A stretch of DNA of 41,351 nt from Roseiarcus sp035656495 (GTDB taxonomy: Bacteria > Pseudomonadota > Alphaproteobacteria > Rhizobiales > Beijerinckiaceae), in contig DASRSL010000165.1 of assembly GCA_035656495.1 (NCBI GenBank), positions 1 through 41,351 on the forward strand, read 5' to 3'. Below the pieces are notes generated by a model, which was given only the letters and a program-made list of their open reading frames with translations, was not told the origin of the DNA and ran no database searches. A program made the translations under genes and the position numbers. This document shows, one piece after another, positions 8,289-16,122 of this stretch (positions are counted from its first letter, which is position 1; each line of letters starts with the position of its first letter).

Positions 8289-8979
8289 CGCCGGGCGGCA
8301 GCTTGGCCGGGCGCTCGCCCGCTTCCGTAGCGACAACCCCCTCGTTCTGGCCTTGCCGCGCGGCGGCGTGCCGGTCGCATTCGAAGTGGCGGCCTCTCTC
8401 GACGCGGAGCTCGATCTCCTTCTGGTGCGCAAGATCGGCGCGCCCGGGCATGAGGAGCTTGCCGTCGGCGCGGTCGTCGACGGATCGCATCCGCAGCTCG
8501 TCCTGAACGACGACGTCATGCGACTGACGGAGCCTCCGCCCGGCTATATCGAGGCGGCGCAGAAGCGTGCGCTCGCCGAAATCGAGCGCCGCCGGCGCCT
8601 CTATCTCGGCGGGGCTGCGCCCGCCGCGATCGAAAGCCGCGTCGCGATCGTCGTCGACGATGGCGTCGCGACCGGGGCGACCATGAAGGCGGCCCTGCGC
8701 GGCGTCAGGCGAAACAAACCCGGCCGCCTCGTCCTCGCGGTTCCTGTCGCGCCGCCGTCGAGCGTCGTCGAGCTCGAGGCCGAATGCGACGAGATCATTT
8801 GCCTCGAGACGCCCGAGCCCCTGTATGCGGTCGGCCTTCACTACGCCAATTTCGTCCAGACCACCGATGACGAGGTGGTCAGGCTGCTCGCCAAAGCTCG
8901 CGAGCGTCGGGGCGGGGCGTCGAATCAGCCGGCCTCCGCCTCGCCTTCCACGTCCAGCCGGTCGACCCGCTCCGGATAG
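8269..8979 (+). CDS. Phosphoribosyltransferase-family protein
   Basis: A 236-residue type I phosphoribosyltransferase-fold protein. The PRPP-binding motif VVDDGVATGAT is at residues 128-138 and LALPRGGVPVAFEVA is near 27-41. Proteins of this group sit with erythromycin-esterase and dienelactone-hydrolase homologues, and their substrate base is unknown. The ATG at 8269 is chosen because the homology begins at FRDRNDAG and the start overlaps the preceding gene in the usual coupled manner. The last 18 or so residues (rich in Ser, Ala and Arg) are low-complexity and overlap the convergent DUF427 gene by 55 bases, so the tail may be a recent read-through extension. Confidence 0.9.
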   Translation: MFRDRNDAGRQLGRALARFRSDNPLVLALPRGGVPVAFEVAASLDAELDLLLVRKIGAPGHEELAVGAVVDGSHPQLVLNDDVMRLTEPPPGYIEAAQKRALAEIERRRRLYLGGAAPAAIESRVAIVVDDGVATGATMKAALRGVRRNKPGRLVLAVPVAPPSSVVELEAECDEIICLETPEPLYAVGLHYANFVQTTDDEVVRLLAKARERRGGASNQPASASPSTSSRSTRSG

Positions 8980-9704
8980 AAGCAGACATGCCCCTTGATC
9001 CGCGGGCATTCCGGCAGAGGCTCGAGATAGCTCCAGGCCACATCCTCCGAAGTCTGATCGCCGATTCGGGCGGACCAGTAGGAGGCCTCGCCCTTGTAGG
9101 GACAGGTGGACGTCGACTGCGATCGGCCAAGAAACTCCATGCGGACATCGCCGGGAGGGATGTAGTAGCGCGTGGGGAGCCCCGTCTCGAACAGGAGCAG
9201 GGCCTTTCGCGTCCGCGCGATCATTTCGCCGCCGAGGAGGACCCGCACCTCGCGTGAGCTCGGCCGCACGTCGACGCGATGGTAGGGATCGCGGGCGTGA
9301 CCGAAGACCTCCTCGTCCTCTTCGAACCAATGATCCGCCTTGTCCCAGTCGAAAGCGAGCCAACCGGCAATCGCGGCAAAATCCGCCGAAGGATGCTCGT
9401 AGCTCCACACGGCGTTCTCCGACTGTCGGCCGCCCAACCGCAAGCTCCAGTAGGAAGCGTCGCCGCGGTGGGGGCAGCGTCCGACATGGTTGGTCCGCTC
9501 CATCAAGTCCATCCGGACATCGGGACGCGGGAAGTAATAGACCGGCATCCGCCCCGCCTCCCGCATCAGGCCGGCGCACAGCGTGTCCGCGACGGTCTTG
9601 CCGTTGAACATGACGCGGATCCGTTTCGGCGACGGCTCAAAAGCGATCCAATGCTGTCCCGAGCGGTATTCGATCCGTTCGCTTCGGCCGGCCGCATTGG
9701 TCAT
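8925..9704 (-). CDS. Tandem DUF427 domain protein
   Basis: A 259-residue protein made of two DUF427 repeats. Each repeat has strands ending in the metal-like motif CPxxGxASYWS: CPHRGDASYWS at 77-87 and CPYKGEASYWS at 201-211. Each is followed by WSYxxP (100-105 and 224-229). DUF427 is widespread in actinobacteria and proteobacteria and has no settled function. The ATG at 9704 is preferred over 9716 because the GGAGGAG at 9714-9708 is well placed only for the downstream start. The gene converges on the stress-type operon and its 3' end lies inside the phosphoribosyltransferase gene. Confidence 0.9.
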   Translation of the reverse strand: MTNAAGRSERIEYRSGQHWIAFEPSPKRIRVMFNGKTVADTLCAGLMREAGRMPVYYFPRPDVRMDLMERTNHVGRCPHRGDASYWSLRLGGRQSENAVWSYEHPSADFAAIAGWLAFDWDKADHWFEEDEEVFGHARDPYHRVDVRPSSREVRVLLGGEMIARTRKALLLFETGLPTRYYIPPGDVRMEFLGRSQSTSTCPYKGEASYWSARIGDQTSEDVAWSYLEPLPECPRIKGHVCFYPERVDRLDVEGEAEAG

Positions 9705-9960
9705 GATCTCCTCCATCGAAATCGCTTGCGCCTGCCAAAGTGGCGGCGAAGCGGCCCTGAAAGCTGCGCCAGAGTTTCTCCCCCGCCGGCTTCGCCGCTC
9801 CGATTCGAGAGGACGGAAAGTGGTTGGACCCAGCGGCGTTCTTCGTCGAGCAGGATGGAATCGCCAGGATTGTGACCCACGTCACTGCGGTCCGAGCCGC
9901 AGTGTGTTCCGTTCGCCTCAGCGCGCGGAGGGAGCGCGCCGATGGGGAAAGGAACGTAAA

Positions 9961-10182
9961 ATGTTTGACCGGCGACGTCCTCACGAATTGCGGCTCGGAA
10001 TTCGCGTCGAGGCCGAAGCCCTCCTCTCGGGCCTAGGCGTCGATGCCTACAGGGAGGCCCGCCGGCGGGCGCAGGAAGCGAGCAGCGACGCCATGGCGAG
10101 GGACTGGAACAGCGTCGCTCTGGCGGTCGCGCGGAAGACGAAAAAAAACGCCGCGTCCTCGTTCGCGACAGTGCTGAATTAA
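9961..10182 (+). CDS. Small basic hypothetical protein
   Basis: A 73-residue protein (MFDRRRPHELRL...) rich in Arg, Ala and Lys, predicted helical, without a signal peptide. AAAGGAAC lies about seven bases before the ATG, a good ribosome binding site, and the frame ends with TAA after an AT-richer tail. I do not recognise the family. It lies alone between the divergent DUF427 gene and the GlsB-type gene; size and charge would fit a small regulatory or nucleic-acid-binding protein, but nothing in the sequence proves this. Confidence 0.55.
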   Translation: MFDRRRPHELRLGIRVEAEALLSGLGVDAYREARRRAQEASSDAMARDWNSVALAVARKTKKNAASSFATVLN

Positions 10183-10236
10183 GCCTCCGGCGGCCGAATG
10201 GTCGCGGTCGCTGCTGCCGTAGTGGCGGCGGCGCTC

Positions 10237-10515
10237 CTATTGGCCCGCACCCCATCCGCTGGCGCCGACCATGCGCAGGATGAGCAGCAGGACGACCGCG
10301 CCGATCGCCGCGTCGACGCCGAGCCCCGTTACGCCGGCGGCGAAATGAAAGGCGAAGCGCGGCAGAAGCCAGACCGCAACGAGGGCGCCGACGACGCCGA
10401 CGGCGGCGTCGCCGATGATCCCGAATCCCGAGCCGCGCATGACCCGGCTCGTCAAATATCCGGCCACCCCGCCGACGATCAGGATGACGATCACGCGTTC
10501 GTCGGAATAATGCAC
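10237..10515 (-). CDS. GlsB/YeaQ/YmgE family stress membrane protein
   Basis: A 92-residue inner-membrane protein of the transglycosylase-associated (GlsB/YeaQ/YmgE) family. It has three hydrophobic segments (about residues 8-25, 33-51 and 66-84) and the glycine-rich patterns VGGVAGYLTSRVMRGSGFG and IGDAAVGVVGALVA that define the family. Members are induced by general stress; the molecular role is not settled. It stands alone on the minus strand, upstream of no obvious partner. Confidence 0.88.
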   Translation of the reverse strand: MHYSDERVIVILIVGGVAGYLTSRVMRGSGFGIIGDAAVGVVGALVAVWLLPRFAFHFAAGVTGLGVDAAIGAVVLLLILRMVGASGWGAGQ

Positions 10516-10601
10516 GACACCCCCTGAAGGCCGAATCAGGCTGACGGCGAGATCATAGCAGGTTCACCTCGGCCGGGCGCGTCAGCCGCGAAAGCCGAGA
10601 G

Positions 10602-11075
10602 TCAGTCGAGCGGCCTCCACTGATTGGCGATAAAGCCGCGTTGGTCGACCGTTTCGGAAGCCGTGATGCGCGGCTCTTTGCCGACACACTTCCACGAGTA
10701 GATCGTGTCATGCCCCGTGGCCGCCATCGGGACGACGGCCGAACCCGGAAACTCCCTGCAATAGGCCTCCGCGCCCTTCGAGACGCGTAAGATGTCGGCC
10801 TTGGCGCATGACAGATTGGCCCCGTAATTGCAGACCCATACTGCGCCGCCCATGCATCGATAGACAGTGCTCTTCTCGACCTGCTCCGGGTCAACAGGCT
10901 TCAGATAGAAAAGCCGGAGCGCCTGGCTCACGAGTCCCGGCGGTATGGGTTTCGGCTGGTCATCGTCCCCGACCCTTGCACAATAGGGGCGTGGGCCCTC
11001 GGCCGACGGGCCGGCGATCGCGCTGGATGAGATCGCGGCGGCGAGCGTGATGATGAGCGCCAGAGCCTTGCTCAC
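10602..11075 (-). CDS. Secreted six-cysteine hypothetical protein
   Basis: A 157-residue protein starting with a signal peptide (KALALIITLAAAISSSAIAG, residues 3-22) and a likely cleavage after AIA. The mature part has six cysteines in the contexts YCARV, RCMGG, VCNYG, SCAKA, YCREF and KCVGK, so up to three disulfides could form in the periplasm. The start is GTG at 11075 because GAGGAGGA lies just upstream; an ATG at 11141 would add an unlikely charged leader before the signal peptide. I do not recognise a characterised family. It is monocistronic as far as can be seen. Confidence 0.8.
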   Translation of the reverse strand: MSKALALIITLAAAISSSAIAGPSAEGPRPYCARVGDDDQPKPIPPGLVSQALRLFYLKPVDPEQVEKSTVYRCMGGAVWVCNYGANLSCAKADILRVSKGAEAYCREFPGSAVVPMAATGHDTIYSWKCVGKEPRITASETVDQRGFIANQWRPLD

Positions 11076-11259
11076 GGGTCCTCCTCGCTTACGGTCCCGC
11101 CTCAGCTTTGGCGCGAACGGGGCGGGCGTCAATTGTCGCATGTCGATTAATGTCGGCCGGGCTTCGTTGCGCCTTGCACCATGCTCCTAACTTCGGTTGC
11201 GCCCGTCCACGCCGCGGGCTTGCCGCCATTGATCAGTTGACTTTAATTACAATTTCGCG

Positions 11260-11547
11260 TTGACGATTCTTGAGCGTTACGCTACGCATTCTGTAAAATG
11301 GGGTGAGAAGTTGCTTTTGTCGCGGCGCGCGGAGTTGCTTCCGGTTTTTATCGTGTCCAGCCGTCTCGGGCTGAGCGTCGGATTTCTTGAGCATGCCCGG
11401 CGCGCCGGCTTTGGACCGCCTTATGTCCGGGTCGGAAAAGAGGCCCGGTACGATTGGCCGAAGGTGGTCGCGTGGTCGGCAAGATGCGGTCTGTCGCCGG
11501 CTGACCCGAAGGTTCCCGTCGAGAACGCGTCGCGGGCGGCGCGATAG
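11260..11547 (+). CDS. Small AlpA/excisionase-like helix-turn-helix protein
   Basis: A frame of up to 95 residues whose middle part (FIVSSRLGLSVGFLEHARR, then GFGPPYVRVGKEARYDWPKVVAW) follows the pattern of excisionase/AlpA-type winged helix-turn-helix domains, where a recognition helix precedes a 'GPPxVRxG...RY' wing. The start is uncertain: TTG 11260, TTG 11311 and GTG 11353 are all in frame and none has a clear ribosome binding site. The upstream 80 bases are unusually AT-rich, and TTGAGC (11270-11275) with TAAAAT (11294-11299) makes a good promoter that would favour a downstream start. It is convergent with the HerA-type gene and could be a remnant of a mobile element. Confidence 0.5.
   Translation: MTILERYATHSVKWGEKLLLSRRAELLPVFIVSSRLGLSVGFLEHARRAGFGPPYVRVGKEARYDWPKVVAWSARCGLSPADPKVPVENASRAAR
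11270..11299 (+). promoter_or_regulatory. Candidate promoter of the helix-turn-helix gene
   Basis: TTGAGC at 11270-11275 and TAAAAT at 11294-11299 are 18 bases apart in an AT-rich patch that stands out from the GC-rich surroundings. If real, transcription would begin near 11306, inside the longest frame, supporting a shorter protein. Confidence 0.35.
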
Positions 11548-11602
11548 CGAGGCGCGATCGCCGCACTTTTCTCCGCTGCAGGGGCGATCCCGTCCTGGCG
11601 AC

Positions 11603-13366
11603 CTATGGATTGTCGCGCGCCCCGTCGCGCAATTGCCGGGAAAGCCTGCCCAGATCGATCGGAGCGGCTTCGGAAACGCAGAGCGGCTTCTCATTGGACT
11701 GCAGCGCGGCGTCCGAAAACTTCATCCGCATGGGCATGGCCATCGCCTCGCCGAATGCGATGGCTTCCCGGTCCGCAATCGAGGGCAGGAGGGCGACCAT
11801 GCTGAGAGCGGAGACGCCAACCGCATCGGCGATGATCTTTTTGTCGTTCTCGTTGGGAAGCCGCATGGCGAACGTGGTCGAGCATTGGGAGAGGACGGTC
11901 GGATCCAGCTCCGAAGGCCGCTGCGATATCACGCTGAGCGAAGCCCCGTACTTCCGGCCTTCCTTTGCGATGCGGCCGATCGCGCGCCGGACGGGGGCGA
12001 ACTCGTAGCCGGAACCAGAAGGGATATAGCGGTGCGCTTCCTCGCAGACCACGCTGATTTCGTAACTCCCCGCGCACCAGAACGCGACCTCGAAGGCGAG
12101 CCGGGCCAGAACCGAAACGACGGAATTGACCACCTCGTTGGGCAATCCCGCGAGCTTGACGATTGTTATCGGCAACCCCGCTGTCGGTATCCGGAAGATG
12201 CGGGAAACGACTAGGGCGACGTCCTCCTCGAGGCCGCCCTTGCCGCTGAGCATGAACTTGTAACGCGGATCGCGGGAGAGGCCTTCGACCCGGGCCCGCA
12301 GCGCTCGCAGGTCTGATCGCGGGTAGGGCTGCTCGAGCTTTCCGAGCCATTCGTCGATGGTCGCGATGACGTCGGAGAGGCGGAACGGGCTCGGCGTGTC
12401 GGCCGTTACCGCCGCGCCTTCAAAAGAAAGCTTTCGGCGCAGGATGCTGGCGGTTGCGGAGCCTGCGCCGCCGTGAAAGTTCGTCTTCGCCGACTGTATG
12501 ACCTCATAGAGGGCGTCGCGCTCGTCCGGATGAGGGGGGCGGCCGCTGAAGACGACGTCTGCGAGCTCGTCGAAGCGAAACATCCAAATCGGTAGCTCGA
12601 GACTGTCCGAATCGATGACCTGCGCAACGCCGGGGAAATGCGTTGCGTATTCGTTGTGGGGATCGAGGACGAGCACGCGCAGGTTGGGCTTCGCCCCGAT
12701 CGCGCTGCTGATGAGCATGGAGGCGGCCGTCGTCTTGCCCACCCCCGTGGCCCCGAGCACCGCGAAATGCCGCGCAATCATCTGGTCGACGCTGATCTCC
12801 GCGGGAATGCTGCTGTTCTGACCGAGCCGGCCGATTTCCACCCCTCTTTTGCCTCGAAACGTATAAATGGTGCGGAGATCGTCGGCCCTCATCCGATGCA
12901 CGATCGCGCCGAGAGACGGATACGAGCGGACGCCACGATAGAAAACGGAGGGTTCGGGCGCCCGGTCGAGGATCTCCCCGCTGAGCTCGAACGTGACCCG
13001 GGCGATGTTGGCCTCCCTTTCCGACCATCGCGCGTCGGCGGTCGCGATCTCGCATACGACTCCCACGAGGCGGGCTTCGCCATGGGCGATCGTTATCAGG
13101 TGGCCTACGGACCAGTCCTCCCCGGTCGGATCGAGACGGCAATCGATGACGCCGTGGGTTCCGTTCAGGGACACCAGACGTCCGATGACACGTTGCCAAG
13201 CCGCCTCCCGTCGTTCGAAGACGGAGACGCTGTCGGCGGCCGCTGGATTAAGCGTCTCGTGCGCGAGCTCGAGACGCCGCTGGAGCCCGAGGGCGTCGCC
13301 ACGCTCGAGATCGGGCTCCAATGCGGTTCCGCCCTCCAAGGTTGACGCTGGATCGAGTGATTGCAT
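11603..13366 (-). CDS. HerA-type (DUF87) ATPase
   Basis: A 587-residue FtsK/HerA-superfamily ATPase. An N-terminal HAS-barrel-like region (about residues 55-180, with RVIGRLVSLNGTHGVIDC) precedes the motor domain. Walker A GATGVGKT is at 205-212, Walker B VVCEEAH near 437-443, and the sensor/arginine region ISQRPSELDPTVLSQC follows. HerA-type ATPases pump DNA as hexamers, often with a nuclease such as NurA or within defence pairs, but no NurA, SIR2 or other nuclease partner lies beside this gene. The ATG at 13366 is chosen over an upstream TTG at 13384; neither has a strong ribosome binding site. DNA translocation or pilus/export roles both remain possible. Confidence 0.88.
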   Translation of the reverse strand: MQSLDPASTLEGGTALEPDLERGDALGLQRRLELAHETLNPAAADSVSVFERREAAWQRVIGRLVSLNGTHGVIDCRLDPTGEDWSVGHLITIAHGEARLVGVVCEIATADARWSEREANIARVTFELSGEILDRAPEPSVFYRGVRSYPSLGAIVHRMRADDLRTIYTFRGKRGVEIGRLGQNSSIPAEISVDQMIARHFAVLGATGVGKTTAASMLISSAIGAKPNLRVLVLDPHNEYATHFPGVAQVIDSDSLELPIWMFRFDELADVVFSGRPPHPDERDALYEVIQSAKTNFHGGAGSATASILRRKLSFEGAAVTADTPSPFRLSDVIATIDEWLGKLEQPYPRSDLRALRARVEGLSRDPRYKFMLSGKGGLEEDVALVVSRIFRIPTAGLPITIVKLAGLPNEVVNSVVSVLARLAFEVAFWCAGSYEISVVCEEAHRYIPSGSGYEFAPVRRAIGRIAKEGRKYGASLSVISQRPSELDPTVLSQCSTTFAMRLPNENDKKIIADAVGVSALSMVALLPSIADREAIAFGEAMAMPMRMKFSDAALQSNEKPLCVSEAAPIDLGRLSRQLRDGARDNP

Positions 13367-13488
13367 GAGAGCGACCGTCGCCAATCGTGAACGTCGGAGA
13401 CGGAGGCTCGCAAATAACGATTAAAGAAATTGCTTCAGCGAATCGGATAGTTCGCGCGAGGCGGGAGAAGGGCGCCTCTGAAAACTTG

Positions 13489-13647
13489 CTAAGCGCCGTC
13501 CGCCAGCGCGACAAAGACGAGGCTCGCGGCGATCCCGGTCATATCGCATAGCGAGGCCAGACTCGGGTCGAGCGGCAGGATCACATTGAACCCCAGCGCA
13601 AAGAAAGTCGCGGCGAGGCCGCCGCTCCAGATCAACGTCCAACTCAC
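13489..13647 (-). CDS. Small two-helix membrane protein
   Basis: A 52-residue frame starting at GTG 13647 with GGAG seven bases upstream. It has two hydrophobic stretches, SGGLAATFFALGFNVILPL and MTGIAASLVFVALA, joined by a short polar loop, which suggests a hairpin inner-membrane protein. I do not recognise a family. It lies upstream of the HerA-type gene on the same strand. A frame reading back to 13833 is not supported as coding. Confidence 0.45.
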   Translation of the reverse strand: MSWTLIWSGGLAATFFALGFNVILPLDPSLASLCDMTGIAASLVFVALADGA

Positions 13648-13961
13648 GGCAAGACTCCGGCAGGTCGGTGCTGCCCCGCAGCAGCATCCCCGGCTAAACG
13701 AGCCTCGCGACCGAGCGTTCCCGAGCGTCGTACCAAAAACGGCCAAGCCCACCTCGTTCACATGCGTGGCGTTGGGCAAGGCCCACCACAGCTCGCGCTG
13801 CTCGCTCGGCGCCGGGCTGGGGCAGAGAGGCAATCCAGAGTTTTGCGACGACTGGCGCCGGCGCTATATATCGCTCCGGTGACCCAGAAGATGACCTTGC
13901 CGGCGCCGCAACTGGAATGGCTGCCGGCCCCCGAGCTGACCGCGGCGGAAGGAGCCGCCTG
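13648..13961. other. Intergenic region ahead of the DUF763 gene
   Basis: No large gene is supported in these 314 bases. TTGCGA (13843-13848) and TATATA (13865-13870), 16 bases apart, form a plausible plus-strand promoter. A 23-codon frame (ATG 13891, stop TGA 13960-13962) overlaps the DUF763 start as TGATG and could be a leader peptide for translational coupling, but it has only a weak ribosome binding site. Confidence 0.4.
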
Positions 13962-15227
13962 ATGCCCCGTCGCGGGGGAAGCGCGGACCTGCCGCTGCAC
14001 GGCGGCCGCGTGCCGAGATGGCTCGGCGAGCGCATGACCCGGCTCGGCGCCGTGATCGCCGAGGCGATCGTGCTCGAGTACGGGCGCGACGAGCTTCTGC
14101 GGCGCCTGGCGCATCCCTTCTGGTTCCAGTCCTTCGGCGCGGTGATGGGGATGGACTGGCACTCGTCGGGGATTACCACGTCGGTCATCGGCGCCCTGAA
14201 GCGGGGTCTCGCGCCGCTCTCGGGCGAGCTCGGCGTTCATGTCTGCGGCGGGCGGGGCTCCCACTCCCGGCGGACGCCGCAGGAGCTCGTGGCGATCGGA
14301 GAGCGGGCCGGCTTCGACGGCGCGGCGCTGGCGACCGCGAGCCGGCTCGTCGCCAAGGTCGACAGCGCCGCGGTCCAGGACGGGTTCGACCTCTACCTGC
14401 ACGGCTTCATCGTCGCCGACGACGGCCATTGGGTGGTCGTCCAGCAGGGGATGAACGGCGAGCGCCGTCAGGCGCGGCGCTATCACTGGCTCTCCGAAGG
14501 GTTGAAAAGCTTCGTCGAGGAGCCGCACGCGGCCATCGACGGGATCGATCAGGGCGTCATCGTCAACCTCACCGACGCCCGCGCCGACGCCTCTCGGCGG
14601 CGGCAGATCGACATCCTCGGCGACCTCGGGCCGGACCGGATCGGGCGCGAGCTTGCGACGCTCGAGGGCCGCGCCGCCGCGGAGCTTGAAGCGCCGCTGC
14701 AACCGCTGCTGCCGCATCTCGTCATGCCCATGCGGCATGACGTGCGGGGAGAGGACATCGTCGCGCGCCGCCTGCACGGCGCTCTCGCGGCTGCCGCCGA
14801 CCGGGGCCCGAAGGATTTCGCCGAGCTCCTGCTCGTGCCGGGGGTCGGCGCGCGCACGGTGCGCGCGCTCGCCCAGGTCGCCGAGGTCGTCCACGGCGCG
14901 CCCTACCGGTTCAGCGATCCGGCGCGCTTTTCCGTCGCACACGGAGGGAAGGACCGCCATCCCTATCCCGTGCCATTGAAGGTCTACGACCGCACGATCG
15001 CGGTGATGAAGGCCGCGGTCAAAAAAGCGAAGCTCGGCCAGTCGGAGGAGCTGGCCGCCATCCGCCGCCTGGACGCCGAGGCGCGCCGGCTCGAGGCTCA
15101 GGCCTGCGGGCCGTCGGTCGAGGCGCTCATCGCCGAGGAGCGCGCCCGCTCGCATGAGTATGGCGGCATGAGCGTGTTCGGGCCGGAGCGCGCGCCGGAC
15201 AGGACGGCCGTGAGGCGATCTGGCTAG
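13962..15227 (+). CDS. DUF763 protein with helix-hairpin-helix
   Basis: A 421-residue DUF763 protein. The N-terminus (RGGSADLPLHGGRVPRWL) and the central GLxxHVCGGRGSHSRRTPQEL block are diagnostic of the family. A helix-hairpin-helix, LLLVPGVGARTVRALAQV, is at about residues 288-305, which points to non-specific DNA binding. An acidic motif region lies in DGFDLYLHGFIVADDG. Family function is unknown. GGAAGGAG lies just before the ATG at 13962. The gene is 0.9 kb upstream of the exonuclease-ligase pair in the same direction, so a role in DNA damage handling is a reasonable inference. Confidence 0.9.
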   Translation: MPRRGGSADLPLHGGRVPRWLGERMTRLGAVIAEAIVLEYGRDELLRRLAHPFWFQSFGAVMGMDWHSSGITTSVIGALKRGLAPLSGELGVHVCGGRGSHSRRTPQELVAIGERAGFDGAALATASRLVAKVDSAAVQDGFDLYLHGFIVADDGHWVVVQQGMNGERRQARRYHWLSEGLKSFVEEPHAAIDGIDQGVIVNLTDARADASRRRQIDILGDLGPDRIGRELATLEGRAAAELEAPLQPLLPHLVMPMRHDVRGEDIVARRLHGALAAAADRGPKDFAELLLVPGVGARTVRALAQVAEVVHGAPYRFSDPARFSVAHGGKDRHPYPVPLKVYDRTIAVMKAAVKKAKLGQSEELAAIRRLDAEARRLEAQACGPSVEALIAEERARSHEYGGMSVFGPERAPDRTAVRRSG

Positions 15228-15400
15228 ACGGCCGTCAGGCGACGGCTTGCCGCGCTGAAATGGCGCTACCAGCCGGAGTGGCGGAGCCCTTCGTGGGAAG
15301 CCTCGATCGATGAGGCGCGGCGGCGGATCGAGCGCGTCATCGAGGATAGCCCGTCGCTACGCTGGTATTCCGGGGAAGTCTTGAAGCGAGACCGCAGGAT
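15228..15400 (+). pseudogene. DUF29 gene fragment
   Basis: Directly after the DUF763 stop and in the same frame, the sequence encodes LAALKWRYQPEWRSPSWEAS and IDEARRRIERVIEDSPSL. This is the central signature of DUF29 proteins and aligns with the intact DUF29 protein at 26905-27321 (LLKWKYRPELRCGSWRSS, IREARYRLRRLLNENPSL). The N-terminal half and the usual C-terminal CPWTxEQVLxxDFLP are missing, and the frame then runs on into unrelated sequence. It is therefore a decayed remnant, probably from a deletion that also set the 3' end of the DUF763 gene. Confidence 0.75.
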
Positions 15401-15582
15401 CGGGACAGCCGCAGCGCCAATATCGGGCTCGTTCTCCGGGCGAAAAAGGAATGCCGGGGCGGAAACGAGTCAGGCTCGGTCAAGCGTAGGCCCGTCGATT
15501 GTCGGCGCCCCTGTCCGGCCGGCGCGATTCGCCATAGCCGGCGATAAAGGCGCGCGGAGAGACAAAGCGGGAGAGCTTTCGC

Positions 15583-15861
15583 ATGACGAGATTGGCGACG
15601 GTCATCGCGGCCGTTCTCGCCGCCTTTCTTTCCGGCTGTGGCCCGGTTGCTCCGGGCGCGCCCTACGCCCTGGCCCCCGAACTGCCGTACGGCGTCTGCG
15701 GCGACATGACCTCGCTCAGGACGAGCCTCACCGCCGACGCCGCCCCCTCGCCGCAGAGCGACGCCATGCTGTGGACGCTCGGCGTCCGCTGCCTCGGCGC
15801 AGGCGCGCCCCCGAGCGCGCACGTTATCAGCGAAAACGCCCCGGGTTGGGCCGGGCGCTGA
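15583..15861 (+). CDS. Small lipoprotein
   Basis: A 92-residue protein with a type II signal peptide: positively charged start, hydrophobic ATVIAAVLAAF, and lipobox LSGC with the acylated Cys19. The mature protein is Pro/Ala-rich with two further cysteines (GVCGDM and VRCLG), which could form a disulfide in the periplasm. GGGAGAG lies upstream of the ATG. I do not recognise the family. It lies between the DUF29 remnant and the repeat before the exonuclease gene. Confidence 0.7.
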   Translation: MTRLATVIAAVLAAFLSGCGPVAPGAPYALAPELPYGVCGDMTSLRTSLTADAAPSPQSDAMLWTLGVRCLGAGAPPSAHVISENAPGWAGR

Positions 15862-15929
15862 CGAAGGCTCGCGCGAGAGCGGGCTGCTGCCCGCCGATTC
15901 GCTGGCAAATTCCCGAGAAGCCACTTGGC

Positions 15930-15977
15930 GTCATGGCCGGGCTTGTCCTGGCTTGTCCCGGCCATCTACGCCGTCAT
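15930..15977. repeat. GTCATGGCCGGG-type palindromic repeat
   Basis: ATGGCCGGG (15933-15941) pairs with CCCGGCCAT (15957-15965). Inside, GGCTTGTCC occurs twice (15940-15948 and 15950-15958), so the loop looks internally duplicated. GTCATG occurs on both sides. This GTCATGGCCGGGCTTGTCC style is a very common dispersed intergenic repeat of Hyphomicrobiales. Confidence 0.7.
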
Positions 15978-16089
15978 GCCGCGAATGGCGCTTTACGCTT
16001 TTGGCCCGGCCCGTATACTGGGTTGAAAAAACTGGCGTTTCTGATGATGATAGGGGAGTTCAGTTCGTGCGGCTGCACCGAAACGCGTG

Positions 16090-16112
16090 GATGACCGGGA
16101 CAAACCCGGCCA
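16090..16112. repeat. Second, partial copy of the same repeat
   Basis: GATGACCGGGACAAACCCGG followed by CCA is a shorter, inverted relative of the unit at 15930-15977 (CCGGG..CCCGG pairing). It lies in the apparent 5' end of the exonuclease frame, which argues that translation really starts after it, at GTG 16123. Confidence 0.6.
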
Positions 16113-16122
16113 CAGAACTTCA

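Noticed and set aside
11603..13366. HerA-based two-gene defence system
   Set aside because: No NurA, SIR2, DUF4297 or other effector gene lies next to the ATPase; the only neighbour is a small helix-turn-helix gene on the other strand.
13421..13687. Overlapping minus-strand frames between the HerA gene and the DUF763 promoter
   Set aside because: Arg-rich, out-of-phase translations without start signals; only the 52-residue membrane frame from GTG 13647 has a plausible ribosome binding site.
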